A DNA stretch of 64,000 bases from Cordylochernes scorpioides (taxonomy: Eukaryota > Arthropoda > Arachnida > Pseudoscorpiones > Chernetidae): assembly GCA_030710605.1 (NCBI GenBank), contig CP092882.1:2437319-2501318 (forward strand), in the 5' to 3' direction. The notes under the pieces were generated by a model that was given only the letters and a program-made list of their open reading frames with translations, ran no database searches and was not told the origin of the DNA. This document shows, piece after piece, positions 10,915 to 20,054 of this stretch. The position numbers and the translations under genes were made by a program. Each line of letters opens with the position of its first letter. Position 1 is the stretch's first letter.

Positions 10915-11062
10915 GATGCATGGTAGATTAAACTGGCGAAACCGCTGGGAGGGTTCACCACTGATGATTCAGGCCCTCCCATCAATTTATCATTGCAATA
11001 AGGGGGCAGTGTAAAATTGTTTAATTTAAAAGAAAAACGCGCCTATAAAATAGTTTCAAAAT
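10915..11062. repeat. FB-A single arm
   Basis: Contains GGTAGATTAAACTGGCGAAA, CCGCTGGGAGGGTTCACCAC, TGATGATTCAGGCCCTCCC and the distal TTGCAATAAGGGGGCAGT. The stem after TGATGA has decayed (ATTCAG for GCCAG). Confidence 0.65.
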
Positions 11063-11758
11063 ATTCGTGTTGGCAGTACCTACATGCTCTAAATTGAGGT
11101 TTGATGGGTTGCATTTGACGGAAATGCTACAAGTTTTGTCAACCATTAGGTTTGTATGTAAATATGGAGGCTGCATATGGTTTCACACCAATTGGTCTAC
11201 ACTACGACCAATCTTTCCTTCTCATAATTGGGAAGTTATCGAGGGTACACCTATCTCAGACAGTCGGAGAATAAACGCCTTGTGAACTTCTCTAATATAA
11301 ACTATATTTCCATATTACACAGTGGCTCTATGTACGACCGCATGATGGAAATTTCTAACCTTACTTTTGTGAATCTACATATAATTAAAAATTGTTTCTA
11401 CATATACCTTATACTGCAAAAAATATAAATTAAAAAATAATTTGGAGGCAATTTTATTCATTGCAGTATAAGGCATATAGAAAAAGGTTTTAATTATATG
11501 TATTTTTAAAAAGTAATATCAAATTTCGTCGCTAGATGGCGCCAAGTATATGCGATATTTTGAAGCGTCTCAAATTGTCTGAGGAAGAGCTGGTTTTAAA
11601 TGCGAAAGCTTCCCACTACAAAATAAAAATAGAAACACATCGCATTTAGTCTTTACTTTCTACTTATGTTTATGTATGCAATTATTTTGAAGGGAACATC
11701 TTAATATCGCTTTATATATAGAAGAAATAAGTGTTTTACATATATGTCTCTATACAGA
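11063..11758. other. Mostly unrecognised; one hairpin and one AGATGGCGC
   Basis: A hairpin pairs ATATACCTTATACTGCA (about 11401-11417) with TGCAGTATAAGGCATAT (about 11462-11478). An AGATGGCGC 9-mer at 11534 is followed by a decayed GAAGAGC...GCGAAAGCTTCC segment resembling the F1 centre. No gene is supported. Confidence 0.4.
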
Positions 11759-12020
11759 AGGTGACCTCTCCCGTCAAAATAGACTCATAACTGTGATATA
11801 TCTTGACAGTGGATACACACACACACAACACAGTAAGGCGGACTCGAGTCGGTGACAAGGCCACTACACCAGCTTTGGTAAATCCAGAACGTCTAACTTG
11901 GTGTCGGGCTATGGCTCTCTTCGGTCCAAAGCAGGCTTGGTATCCTCAAGGGATTCATGAAATCTTCAGAAATTGTTTTGACCATTTCCCTGGTTAATTC
12001 CACCAGGAAAATGGTCAAAT
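11759..12020. repeat. Remnant mixing FB-M end and P3/63396 arm
   Basis: Starts with GTGACCTCTCCCGTCAAAAT (FB-M end), then GTCGGTGACAAGGCCACTAC and ACCAGCTTTGG as in the 63396 arm, then TCGGGCTATGGCTCTC, the decayed complement of a P3 hammerhead centre. A 17-bp hairpin (TTGACCATTTCCCTGGT and complement) lies at 11978-12018. Confidence 0.5.
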
Positions 12021-12099
12021 CAATTTTTGAATTGAGGCCATTGACTAACGTCATTGGGTTCTAAGTTTGCCAAAGCGATTTTGACGTGACAACGTCTTA

Positions 12100-12395
12100 A
12101 ATTAGGTTGCGGCTGGGAGTCACTTATGAAAAAGTGTAACGTCCGGTAACGTTACGATGAGTCATCGAACGAGAGTGCTGCGCGCGCAGCGCTAGAGAAT
12201 TAGGCGCATTGAATCGGCGCATGCTTGTCTCTGTCTTTGTCTTTCTCGAACGTTCTTGGCGTTGGAAAAACAAGAAAGCGTCATAATACAAGTTCACACG
12301 TGTGGTTAAAGTATCGTCAGCTGTGTCTGTAGTGAAAATGTGGAGTGCTTAGATTCGTCATTTACAACAACTACAACAATAAAGGTAAATAATTG
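12100..12395 (+). promoter_or_regulatory. GC-richer leader with possible promoter and splice donor
   Basis: This stretch differs sharply in composition from its surroundings (for example GTGCTGCGCGCGCAGCGC) and ends in ACAACAATAAAGGTAAATAA, where AAG-GTAAAT is a good splice-donor match. It could be the promoter and first noncoding exon of the element described above. There is no direct proof of transcription. Confidence 0.3.
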
Positions 12396-12559
12396 TACAC
12401 TGATATTTCATTATCGTAAACTATGATTGATTGATTAATTGTTAGATTGACACAAAAGTTGAGAAACTGAGTTTATAGGTTATGTCATACTATTGATAAA
12501 TGTTGATAGTGTTAAGTAAATTATTAGTTTAAAATTAATTAATTAATTAATTATTATTT

Positions 12560-12845
12560 TACAAATTTTAAATAGTTTCAAATTTATTTAGCAAAAATTT
12601 GAACCTTCGATCTGAATAAATGTTTTGATTTTCGAATTGATTCTTTAAAATTACAAATATTAAGAAAAAGTGGCAGATATAAGAAAACTTTATTTAAACT
12701 GTGTTGAGCAAGAATTTTAACATCTAATTTAAGTAAATGTTTTAATTTTCAACTTCATCATTTACAATTACAAATTTTATTTAATTTCAAATTTATATTT
12801 AGCAAAAATTTGAACCTTCGATCTGAATAAGTGTTTTGATTTTCA
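12560..12845. repeat. Three diverged tandem units of about 105 bp
   Basis: TTGAACCTTCGATCTGAATA with its downstream bases occurs at about 12600 and again at about 12812. A diverged middle copy lies near 12714 (TTTAACATCTAATTTAAGTA). The last unit runs straight into the endonuclease frame. Confidence 0.55.
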
Positions 12846-13388
12846 AATACCAACGCGGCTGGTGGAGTGGCGATCTATCGTAAATTATCATCGACATCTA
12901 CGGCGGAAGTGTTCCAAGTTGCGATTACAGACGTAACTCGTGTCATTAAAACCAAGGGTGACATGTGCATGACTGAAGTTACTTGCTTCGCCGCTAATAC
13001 TAGCTTCAAGTTTATACTCGGTGCTGTATATATTCATCCAGGAGCTAGTATGCAGGATATTGGAATGTTACTATGGCAAGGACTCGGTCCGTACATTCAC
13101 AACAGCCAGTACGTGCCACCGTTCGTGCAAGTTGATTCTAGTATACCGATTCTTCTGTGTGGTGATTTTAACAAAAACGTAAAGCCTGACAACTCGTTTC
13201 TTAAATTCATGAAAAATACGTATAATCTTGATTGCGTATCAAACGTTTCTAAGTCAACTACGTTAAAAGGAACAACTATCGACTTGACTTTCGCAAGACA
13301 CATTACAGCAGAAACACTTCCTTTCATTTCATATTTCTCCTATCATCGTCCTATCCTCAACAAAATCACTCAAATAGGAATTAGTTAA
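12843..13388 (+). pseudogene. Endonuclease/exonuclease/phosphatase C-terminal half, Helitron-associated type
   Basis: The frame is open from about 12843 (SNTNAAGGVAIYRK) to TAA at 13388, without an ATG at its head, so the N-terminal half is missing. Family motifs: AGGVAIY, a CxxGDFN block (LLCGDFNKNVKP, the catalytic Asp/Asn pair), TLKGTTIDLTFAR and a terminal SYFSYHRPIL carrying the catalytic His. The -SYHRP- ending is typical of the endonuclease domain linked to PIF1-type helicases of arthropod Helitrons rather than of non-LTR retrotransposons. The enzyme would nick DNA during transposition. Because the front is absent I treat it as a dead fragment. A GTG at 12867 is an internal codon, not a credible start. 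Confidence 0.75.
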
Positions 13389-13593
13389 GTTTAAGTTTAC
13401 ATGTACAATGTTTTAGTAAACAAAATATATTTCTATAGTTAAAATTTGTGCAATTCTTATTTTCATTCAATTCCTTGTTCCTATTGTGCAATTTAATTAT
13501 ATTCATATCAATAAATATTCTACCGTTGTCACGTAAAATCTTCGCCCGTAAAACCGACTTTACAGGCAACCATTGTTTTTATTTAAAGATTAT

Positions 13594-13798
13594 ATTTATC
13601 TAAAGAGACAAGGGTCGCCTCTCCCGTCAAAACAGACGTCTAAAACCAGACGCCATCTATTGACCGTCGCCGCAACTAGCGGCCTCGGATCTGTGACAAA
13701 GCCACAACACCAGCTTTGGCAAACTGAAAAGCGTCCACCTAAAGATGTTTTAGACGTCTATTTTGACGGGAAAGGCGACCCTTGTCTCTTAGATAAAT
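13594..13798. repeat. FB-M fold-back, 52-bp arms
   Basis: The left arm begins ATTTATCTAAAGAGACAAGG and continues GTCGCCTCTCCCGTCAAAAC. The right arm is its near-perfect complement ending at 13798. The interior holds ACGCCATCTATTGACCGTCG and GTGACAAAGCCACAACACCA, shared with the 63396 fold-back. The open frame through it is a by-product. Confidence 0.8.
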
Positions 13799-13839
13799 TT
13801 CCTCCCGGCAAGATCTCCTACTATATTTATATATAAACA

Positions 13840-14340
13840 AAAAATCATATAACAATCTCGTTATAAATAATTCAAATATCAGTATAGAATATCACAAAGT
13901 TGTAAATTGGTATATGATTAATTCTAAATAAATACTTCATTATACTTCAAAATATATAGTTCGATATTACAGCGATTGCCTATCGCCTTTATCAATGTTA
14001 AAAACGTCAATCGAAGTTTTTTCTATTATTTTAGATCAGTATTCTCCCGGCAAAATTTCCGTTGTGTTTTCTTTATACTCCAATATAACATACATAATTC
14101 CTTAAAGCTTTTATTGAACTAGCTCTCCCATTTTATCCCGGCATCTAATCATCGTTTTGATTCTCCACATATAACGTTATCCCGCTAATAGCGTACATCT
14201 GAACGGAAATAATGGTTCAATAACGAACTGCCCATAATATATGAATGAGCCTAACAAAAGGACTTGTGTGTCTACATGCTTTAGTAACTATAACAATATA
14301 GTGTTTAGGTGAGCAATAGTTACCCAGAGATTATTTGAAA
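13840..14340. other. AT-rich, no recognised feature
   Basis: I see no gene or defined repeat until about 14300, where the flank GAGCAATAGTTACCCAGAGA begins. That flank recurs beside the fold-back at 17428. Confidence 0.4.
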
Positions 14341-14497
14341 AAATCAATATCAGGTATAAAGTTTCTTTTAATTTTAAATTTGCAAGCTTTCGAGCAAATA
14401 TTAAGAGATTGTACATAGAGTATCAGCCCGTTGAAGAGCAGTATATTTACTTTAAAGCTTGCAAATTTAAAATTAAAAGAAACTTTTTACCTGATTT
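14300..14497. repeat. F1-type fold-back, copy 1 of a two-copy subfamily
   Basis: The arms CAGGTATAAAGTTTCTTTTA...TTTGCAAGCTTTCGAG and the complementary right arm ending TTTTTACCTGATT pair over about 45 bp (14349-14495). The spacer has CCCGTTGAAGAGC, an F1 core-like stretch. The left flank AGTTACCCAGAGATTATTT also precedes the copy at 17428, so the repeat includes more than the hairpin. Confidence 0.7.
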
Positions 14498-14499
14498 TT

Positions 14500-15118
14500 A
14501 CTTTTTCAAATATAATGTTTATATAAGGGGGCTGTAAGATAAGGCCCCTCCTGATTCGCTGCGATTTGGCGACTCTGCCTTCGTTATTAAATCTACAAGA
14601 GTTGGTTGTAGACACTTGATAACGGCGACATAGAGCGTTCGGTGTATTCTGTTTAGATATCACAAGGAGGTAAAATTTTCCAAATGAAAATAGAAATATT
14701 AGGAAAAAACTAAATTCCTTCAGGTACCACGTTTGTCAGTTGTCTCCACACACCCGATAAACAGATGTACACAGAAGAGCCCATTACATTCCCCTCACAC
14801 GCTGTGGTGGTCGAAATAAATAGATTTGCATAACAACCCGCGAGATATTTAGCAACAAGAGAAATAAGTATGCCATCATTAAATTCTCAATTTTGAAACT
14901 TTTTTTAATGGCGCCGTGTTTTTTTTTTTTCTAATCTTTCTCCCCCCATGCCATCATCAGGACTCCAGTAATGGTGCTCCCTGCCCAAATCCGGGTCTTT
15001 GTCAAGAATGAAATCACTTGTATGGACTATCTTCGTTATGTCACAGGTTTCTACACAATTACTGAGACTAGAATATCTACTATATAATATATACACCTTA
15101 ATATATTTATTTATATAG
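14500..15118. other. No recognised feature
   Basis: Mixed-composition DNA with no convincing frame. A pure T run lies near 14920. Confidence 0.4.
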
Positions 15119-15352
15119 GGGTATATGTGAAAAAATAGTACAAATGTGATATTGTAATGGGATAAGGTGCATAAATTATGAAAAAGGCATCTCCTTATCG
15201 GTTAGCTTTTCTTGATTAATCAAGAATGGGTATTTGACCAATTCTGGAATAATTAAAAATCAACGAGAATAGTTGATATTTATTGCGATAGATGGCGCAA
15301 GCCATCAGCAACTTTCAGTTGCACGAAAGGAGATGCCTTTTTCATAATAGGT
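15119..15352. repeat. MITE-3 copy
   Basis: Starts AGTACAAATGTGATATTGTA, then ATGAAAAAGGCATCTCCTTA, and ends in the complement GGAGATGCCTTTTTCATAA. It contains GATAGATGGCGCAAGCCATC and AACTTTCAGTTGCACG. The left internal arm has been replaced by a shorter sequence compared with the copy at 58741. Confidence 0.75.
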
Positions 15353-15521
15353 GTATATATGAATATTCTTATAGAATCAGGGTTATTCTCCCGCTGATTG
15401 GTCGGTGGGACGCATGCGCCAGTGGTGCGCCGAGTGTTTATAATCACTAAGTGGCGCCTGGGTTCAAATGTTCAAATTGAAGGAAATATTTGATACAACC
15501 TGAAGCCGAGTGTCTTTAATA

Positions 15522-15699
15522 CATTCATGGACAACACTTAAGGAATCCTTAAGATATTACAATTACCTTTATTCAAGACACACGAGATAATCAAGTATGA
15601 ACAAAATTGCCCTGCCTCCAAGTAATAATAATTAAAATTAAAAAGTAGACGCCCGGCGACAATAAAACTTCAAACTTCCTTAAGTTTTGTCCATGAGTG
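15522..15699. mobile_element. MITE-7 copy
   Basis: The ends CATTCATGGACAACACTTAA and the complement of CCTTAAGTTTTGTCCATGAG are flanked by TA on both sides. The interior has the family blocks CCTTTATTCAAGACACACGA and GATAATCAAGT. Confidence 0.8.
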
Positions 15700-15701
15700 T
15701 A

Positions 15702-16078
15702 CAAGATGTAAAGTCAAACAAGTTTATGTGTTTGGATCACCTAGAATATTTCCACATGTGCTCGAGTAAATATACATTTATATTGAGAGTGGAGAACACT
15801 CCCAGAGGATTTACCAGTTTGATCTAACAGACGGCTTTGATTTTCCATTGTTTCTCTACAGCGTTTATTGGTTGATCCCGGGTGATGGTGTATTGTGACA
15901 CCTTGGAGTTTGGCCTTTAGGAATTGTGACGATTTGACCAAGTTTGTTCTTCTTGGAACCTAACTCAGTAGGACAAAATAATGAATGAAAATGTCTGTTA
16001 GGTAATAAGTTGTTTTACCTTACCATGAATTCTGTATCAGCTCCCAAGATTGTGGCATATTTTTCTTTGATTATATAT
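15702..16078. other. No recognised feature
   Basis: I see no gene or repeat match in this stretch next to the DD41D element. Confidence 0.35.
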
Positions 16079-16079
16079 A

Positions 16080-17377
16080 CAGAGGGTGCTCACACTTATA
16101 GGAAACAAGTTTTATTATAAAATATTAAAAATTAACACCATATTTGAAATTTTTTAAATGTTCTACTTGAAAGCCTTTTTGTTTATTTACAGAACGGCAC
16201 CTGATTTTCCACGATAGCAGACACTTTCTGATCATGGTCATACTCAAAAGATCCCATTCTTCCTTTACCACTTTCCAGAGACCTTCAATTGTTCTAGGGT
16301 GTCTCTTTCCAAGTGCTCTTTTAAGGCATCCAAAAATTCAAAAATCTATCGGGGCTAAATCATGAGATTTTACAGGGGTTCTGTTCTTTGGAATAGTGTT
16401 GATTTTTGTTCTTTGCCTTAGATCTTCCAAATAAGCTTGGGTTGAAGATGAGGTATGACTTGTGGCGTTATCAGGGTGAAACCAGACTTTGTTGCTGTTT
16501 TCCATAGATAGAGGGAATATCATTTAAAAATATAGGTTCTAAAATGTTGTTTTGATAGTACTCCGAGTTTATTTTGGCATTTTTTTCAACTTTTCTTATA
16601 TTTAATTTTCCTTCATATGATATACCGCATGCCACCATAAATCCTTTGGGGTAACTTTCGGCACATTCCTTCACCCAAATTGGCCTAGATTTTTGCACCT
16701 TTTTTTTGGAAATATATATATCTCTTTTTCTTTGGCAATCGGTTAAATATACCCATGCTTCGTCATAGGTAACAATAAATTTCCATCTATCAGCAGCCAA
16801 GAAATTTTCCTAAAAATATCTGCTGATAGTGTGTCGCTGACGAATATGGCTCTGAAACAATTTGTGAACCGCATGTTTTTTTGTAACTTTTAGGCCTAAA
16901 TCTTTATTTATTATTTTATTTATTGTTGACACTGATGTTCCTATTAATTTGGCTATATCTCTTTGTGGCATAGGATTTTCTTTTGTAATGTATTTTTTCA
17001 CTTTTTTGACAGTTTCAGGAGTTCTCACAGATATAGGGTGATAATCTTTTGTCCATTTCTCCGTAGGTGCTTTGAATAAAAACTAGATATTTTTGTCGTG
17101 AATAATATTATAAATACCTTTTTTAGAAATGTTGATATCATCTTGTTTGCATATTTTTATTATGTCCAAATAGGTATGATTAGCTCTGGAAAGTCCTAAA
17201 ATATAACTTCTTATGAAATTATTGTATTTGAAGGGCATTTTTAATAACAAAAGATATGTATTGCGTGTTAGAATTAGCTTAAGCCTTTTCGAATTCCCCG
17301 TTGTTGAATTTTTAAATAAAGTAATAGTTCCTTTTTTACATCGGGCGCTCGTTTCCTATAAGTGTGAACACCCTTTG
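16080..17377. mobile_element. Mariner-superfamily element with DD41D transposase, TA-flanked
   Basis: 1298 bp. The left end CAGAGGGTGCTCACACTTAT and the complement of the right end CAAAGGGTGTTCACACTTAT match over about 27 bp with two differences. TA flanks both sides (16078-16079 and 17378-17379). It contains one broken transposase gene on the minus strand. Confidence 0.85.
16125..17238 (-). pseudogene. Mariner-related transposase with DD41D spacing, three stops and one frameshift
   Basis: Reading from ATG at 17238 (MPFKYNNF) to TAA at 16125 gives about 370 codons. They are interrupted by TAG near 17085, TAG near 16812, a frameshift between 16471 and 16523, and TGA near 16333 where Trp is expected. 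Recognisable parts: a helix-turn-helix (PMPQRDIAKLIGTSVSTINK), a first catalytic Asp in VTYDEAWVY, a second in FHPDNATSHTS and a third in HDLAPIDF. I count 41 residues between the second and third Asp, against 34 in classic mariners. DD41D spacing is known for the rosa/Visitor group, so that is the likely affiliation. The clean TIRs and few lesions suggest a moderately young insertion. Confidence 0.8.
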
Positions 17378-17384
17378 TACTTTA

Positions 17385-17535
17385 TGTGAACAACAGTTAC
17401 CCAGAAATTATTTCAAAAAGGAAAAATAAAATCAGGTAAAAGGTTTCTTTTAATTTTGAATTTTCAAGCTTTCGAGAAAATAAATTTCGAAAGCTTGCTA
17501 ATTCAAAATTAAATAAACCTTTACCTGATTTTTAT
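17385..17535. repeat. F1-type fold-back, copy 2 of a two-copy subfamily
   Basis: The arms AAATCAGGTAAAAGGTTTCT... and complement ...AACCTTTACCTGATTT pair over about 45 bp (17428-17532), with AAGCTTTCGAG and TCGAAAGCTTG at the centre. The left flank GTTACCCAGAAATTATTTC matches that of the copy at 14300. The DD41D element is inserted immediately beside this flank. Confidence 0.75.
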
Positions 17536-17539
17536 ATAT

Positions 17540-18140
17540 TCTTTGCAGTGTCAATTTTCATATACCTACTTTATTTATTTACATATTGGACGCGCGCGCA
17601 CGAATTTATACAAACACATTCACGATATCTCCGGATGTGTATCAGAATGGTTGTCTCGGCTCTCGGCTCTGGACGACACCCAGGGGCCGGTTGTAACACA
17701 CTATATTGACTCCGGGCGTCGCTAGCAACGATCCAATCGAGACCGCCATAGTCAATGAGGTCAACGTTGGTGAATCAATTCCGACTTGTACCACTGTTGA
17801 CAATGGAATGGTTGACATGTCTTTCTATTCAGTGTTCCTAGCCGTTCTTGGTGGTGTCATGTGGTGTCGGTTCACTATTCTCTGTAAATCCACATTCGAC
17901 AAACAACAACGTAGCGCACAACTTGAGATTCTTTTGTTAAATTTTCTTCACCTAAAACGTAAATCTTTTATAGAACCAGCCTCTTCATCAGAAGCCTTCA
18001 TAAAGAGGCTGGTGCCCAAAGTTTACCTTTTATGTGAGGAAATTTATATAATGATATAATCTAGTTGCTGTACGTACATTGTCAAATGTCGATCTATATT
18101 TCACAAATAGCAATTTTCTAAATCCTGATGCAAATTACGC
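17540..18140. other. Unrecognised, with one hairpin
   Basis: A hairpin pairs AACCAGCCTCTT (about 17972) with AAGAGGCTGGT (about 18003). An open frame runs through 17706-18059, but its protein has no recognisable features and crosses the hairpin, so I do not call it. Confidence 0.4.
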
Positions 18141-18143
18141 GTA

Positions 18144-18347
18144 CACTCATGGACAACACTTAAGGAAGTTGTACCTTTTAGCATGTATATCGGGATTGTG
18201 ACAATAACTCTGAAAGATATTATAGTAATCTTTATTGAAGACACAAGAGATAACAAGTGTGAACAAAATTACCTCTGTCTCATTAAAAAATACAGATGAC
18301 CGGCGATATTAAAGACTTTCCACTTCCCTAAGTTTTGTACGTGAATG
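18144..18347. mobile_element. MITE-7 copy
   Basis: Starts CACTCATGGACAACACTTAA and has TA on both sides. The interior has TTGTACCTTTTAGCATGTAT, CGGGATTG and TTTATTGAAGACACAAGAGA, all shared with the 24240 and 24934 copies. The right end has changed to TACGTGAATG. Confidence 0.85.
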
Positions 18348-18365
18348 TACGTCACAGTATTCTAT

Positions 18366-18562
18366 ATTAAATCCAAAAGACAAAAAACCTCTCGCAATTA
18401 GTATCTTTTATTACAAATAATGTTTTTTTTTTTTTTTTTTTTTTTTTTGTTTTTTTTTTTTGTAAGAACGCCCGTTGAAGAACTAATAGTTCGAAAGCTA
18501 GCGTCCGTTATTTGTAATAAAAGATACTAATTGCGAGAGGTTTTTTGTCTTTTGGATTTAAT
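18366..18562. repeat. F1 fold-back with about 55-bp arms and a T-rich loop
   Basis: The left arm ATTAAATCCAAAAGACAAAA... (18366-18420) and the right arm (18508-18562) are near-perfect complements. The loop holds about 40 T residues (18421-18462, one G) followed by a hammerhead-like unit at 18468-18504. Confidence 0.85.
18468..18504 (+). ncRNA. Hammerhead-like motif, F1 type
   Basis: Order: stem I ACGC, core CCGTTGA, stem II GAAC / GTTC with loop TAATA, GAAA, self-complementary AGCT, A, then stem I partner GCGT. Both stems pair perfectly. The core differs from CTGATGA at positions 4 and 6. The architecture is right; activity is doubtful. Confidence 0.45.
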
Positions 18563-18697
18563 TTTATGCGCAAGTTCTTTGATCTTAGTATTCTATATGT
18601 TGGTAATGTTTATCTTCTTGGATTGTAGATAAGTCCTGTGGAATTACTTCCGAACACGAGGTGTTCTGTACTGAGGTACTACACTCGTATCACAGCA

Positions 18698-18920
18698 GGC
18701 CCGTTTCGCGCAGCCGTATAGGCCCGCAAGCGTATTTCAGAAGGCCCGGGTTCGATTCCCGGCTTGGGAACTTTTCTCCGGGGCTCAAAAATCATCCATT
18801 CTGGTTAGCAGCCCCATAAATAAAGTCGTCACACAGCCGTCATGGTCCGATAGCTCGGATCTCTTCAATAAATAAACTTGTCACTTTTACCTTTGGTCTC
18901 TTCTTGGCTATGACATCCTG
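18698..18920 (+). mobile_element. tRNA-derived SINE
   Basis: The head has a box A-like TCGCGCAGCCGTATAGG and a perfect box B GGTTCGATTCC (18749-18759) set in a 5-bp T-arm (CCGGG / CCCGG). The body follows with GGGGCTCAAAAATCATCCAT...AGCAGCCCC, which recurs at 48565 and 56600. The tail CTCTTCAATAAATAAAC...GTCACTTT also occurs at 59358. RNA polymerase III would transcribe it. The head does not form a full cloverleaf, so it is not a functional tRNA. Confidence 0.7.
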
Positions 18921-18924
18921 CATT

Positions 18925-19885
18925 TCCTCCTTTGTAATATCTACCCTACTTTCTCTGAACAGGTCCATAGTACCATGAGCTGATCATCTTGGATGAGCAA
19001 TAACAGGTCTGATTCCCTTAGATGTCTTCTAATGAAGGAGTATGTCTGAAAGTTCTTAGTGAAGTAGAACGAATTTATTCTAAATATGTTTGAGAGCTTT
19101 TCTGCCGGATTGGTGATGTTTGAAAACGTATGTGAGAAAGAAGACAAATAATTGAAATCACTCAATGACAAATTCCCGCTGTAATAAAAATGAGAGATAC
19201 ATTTATTGCGTTACCATAAAAGTTATAAATAAATCCTAAATGATTAGGAGGAAGGATGTCTGGGCGGATTACGATAACTTAATAAGCTCCCAAAAGATTT
19301 TTTAGCGCAGCAGAAGAAGAATAAAAAAAAGTTTTATCTCTTCAATCTTGCCTTCCAACCTTCGCTTCCTGTCTCTCTCCCGCCGTTAAATACTTTCTCC
19401 TCACTTTTTTATACCTCGGCGTGGGACGAGGTAACACCTTACTTATTGTATTCTGTGTTGGTTTAAAATTGCTAGAAAATATTTGATAAGACTGCAACAC
19501 TGCGTACCTTTATCACAAGTTAAAACAAGGGGCAATTTCGAACCAATAAACGGCCTTTATACTGGATCTCTACTATGAGACTGTCAAAGATCTGGTTATT
19601 GGCTCGAAAGTTGGCTTGATTTTTCAGCTTTTCGTAAAGCTCTGTTGTCAAACATTGTGTTAATATGTACATATGTAAATATATAGTACACCTCGCCATT
19701 GTACTGAAATGCAGTGCCATCTATATATCAAAAATTAAACTAGTTTTGCATTCTGATTCTTTTTAAAGGTCATTCTTGTTCAATATGTAAATAGAATGAT
19801 ATTTTGCTACTCTATTTGAATTGTATATTTTTGTAAAACTTAGATATACGTTCCACAATATTTCTGAACGGAATATATGAAAATG
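18925..19885. other. No recognised feature
   Basis: Close to 1 kb without a repeat match or a credible frame. An imperfect inverted pair (GGGCAATTTCGAACCAATAA / GGTTATTGGCTCGAAAGTTG) occurs at about 19530-19612. Confidence 0.35.
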
Positions 19886-19889
19886 TTGC

Positions 19890-20012
19890 AACTGGCTCAA
19901 CTATGGCGAACTTCCCAGCGGTTTTGCCACCCGTTGCGGTAAACTGGCGAAACAGATGTGTTCAGCAATGATGAGCCAGCTCCCCTTTCAATATTTATCA
20001 TTTTCAGGGATC
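19890..20012. repeat. FB-A remnant, both arms decayed
   Basis: ACTGGCTCAACTATGGCGAAC, CCCAGCGGTTTTGCCA, then GGTAAACTGGCGAAACAG and AATGATGAGCCAGCTCCCC are opposing FB-A cores with little between them. Confidence 0.6.
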
Positions 20013-20054
20013 GTACCAATATTTTTTATAGTAAAATGTTTATAAGAGTATATT

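Larger units (their letters stand above)
12077..13560 (+). mobile_element. Helitron/Helentron-like fragment with near-matching ends
   Basis: The left boundary GATTTTGACGTGACAACG (12077) matches, inverted and with one missing base, CGTTGTCACGTAAAATC at 13524-13540. Within lie a GC-richer head (12100-12370), an AT-rich block of diverged tandem repeats (12560-12845) and an endonuclease C-terminal half (to 13388). Helitron2/Helentron elements have short inverted ends and carry an endonuclease/exonuclease/phosphatase domain, which suggests an internally deleted derivative. No Rep or helicase coding remains. The exact ends and the class are inferred. Confidence 0.5.

Noticed and set aside
17706..18059. 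117-codon frame with a hydrophobic stretch
   Set aside because: It crosses a DNA hairpin and matches no family I know. Chance open frames of this size are expected in 64 kb.
18698..18771. Functional tRNA gene
   Set aside because: The T-arm is perfect but the acceptor and anticodon stems do not pair, and SINE body and tail sequences follow.
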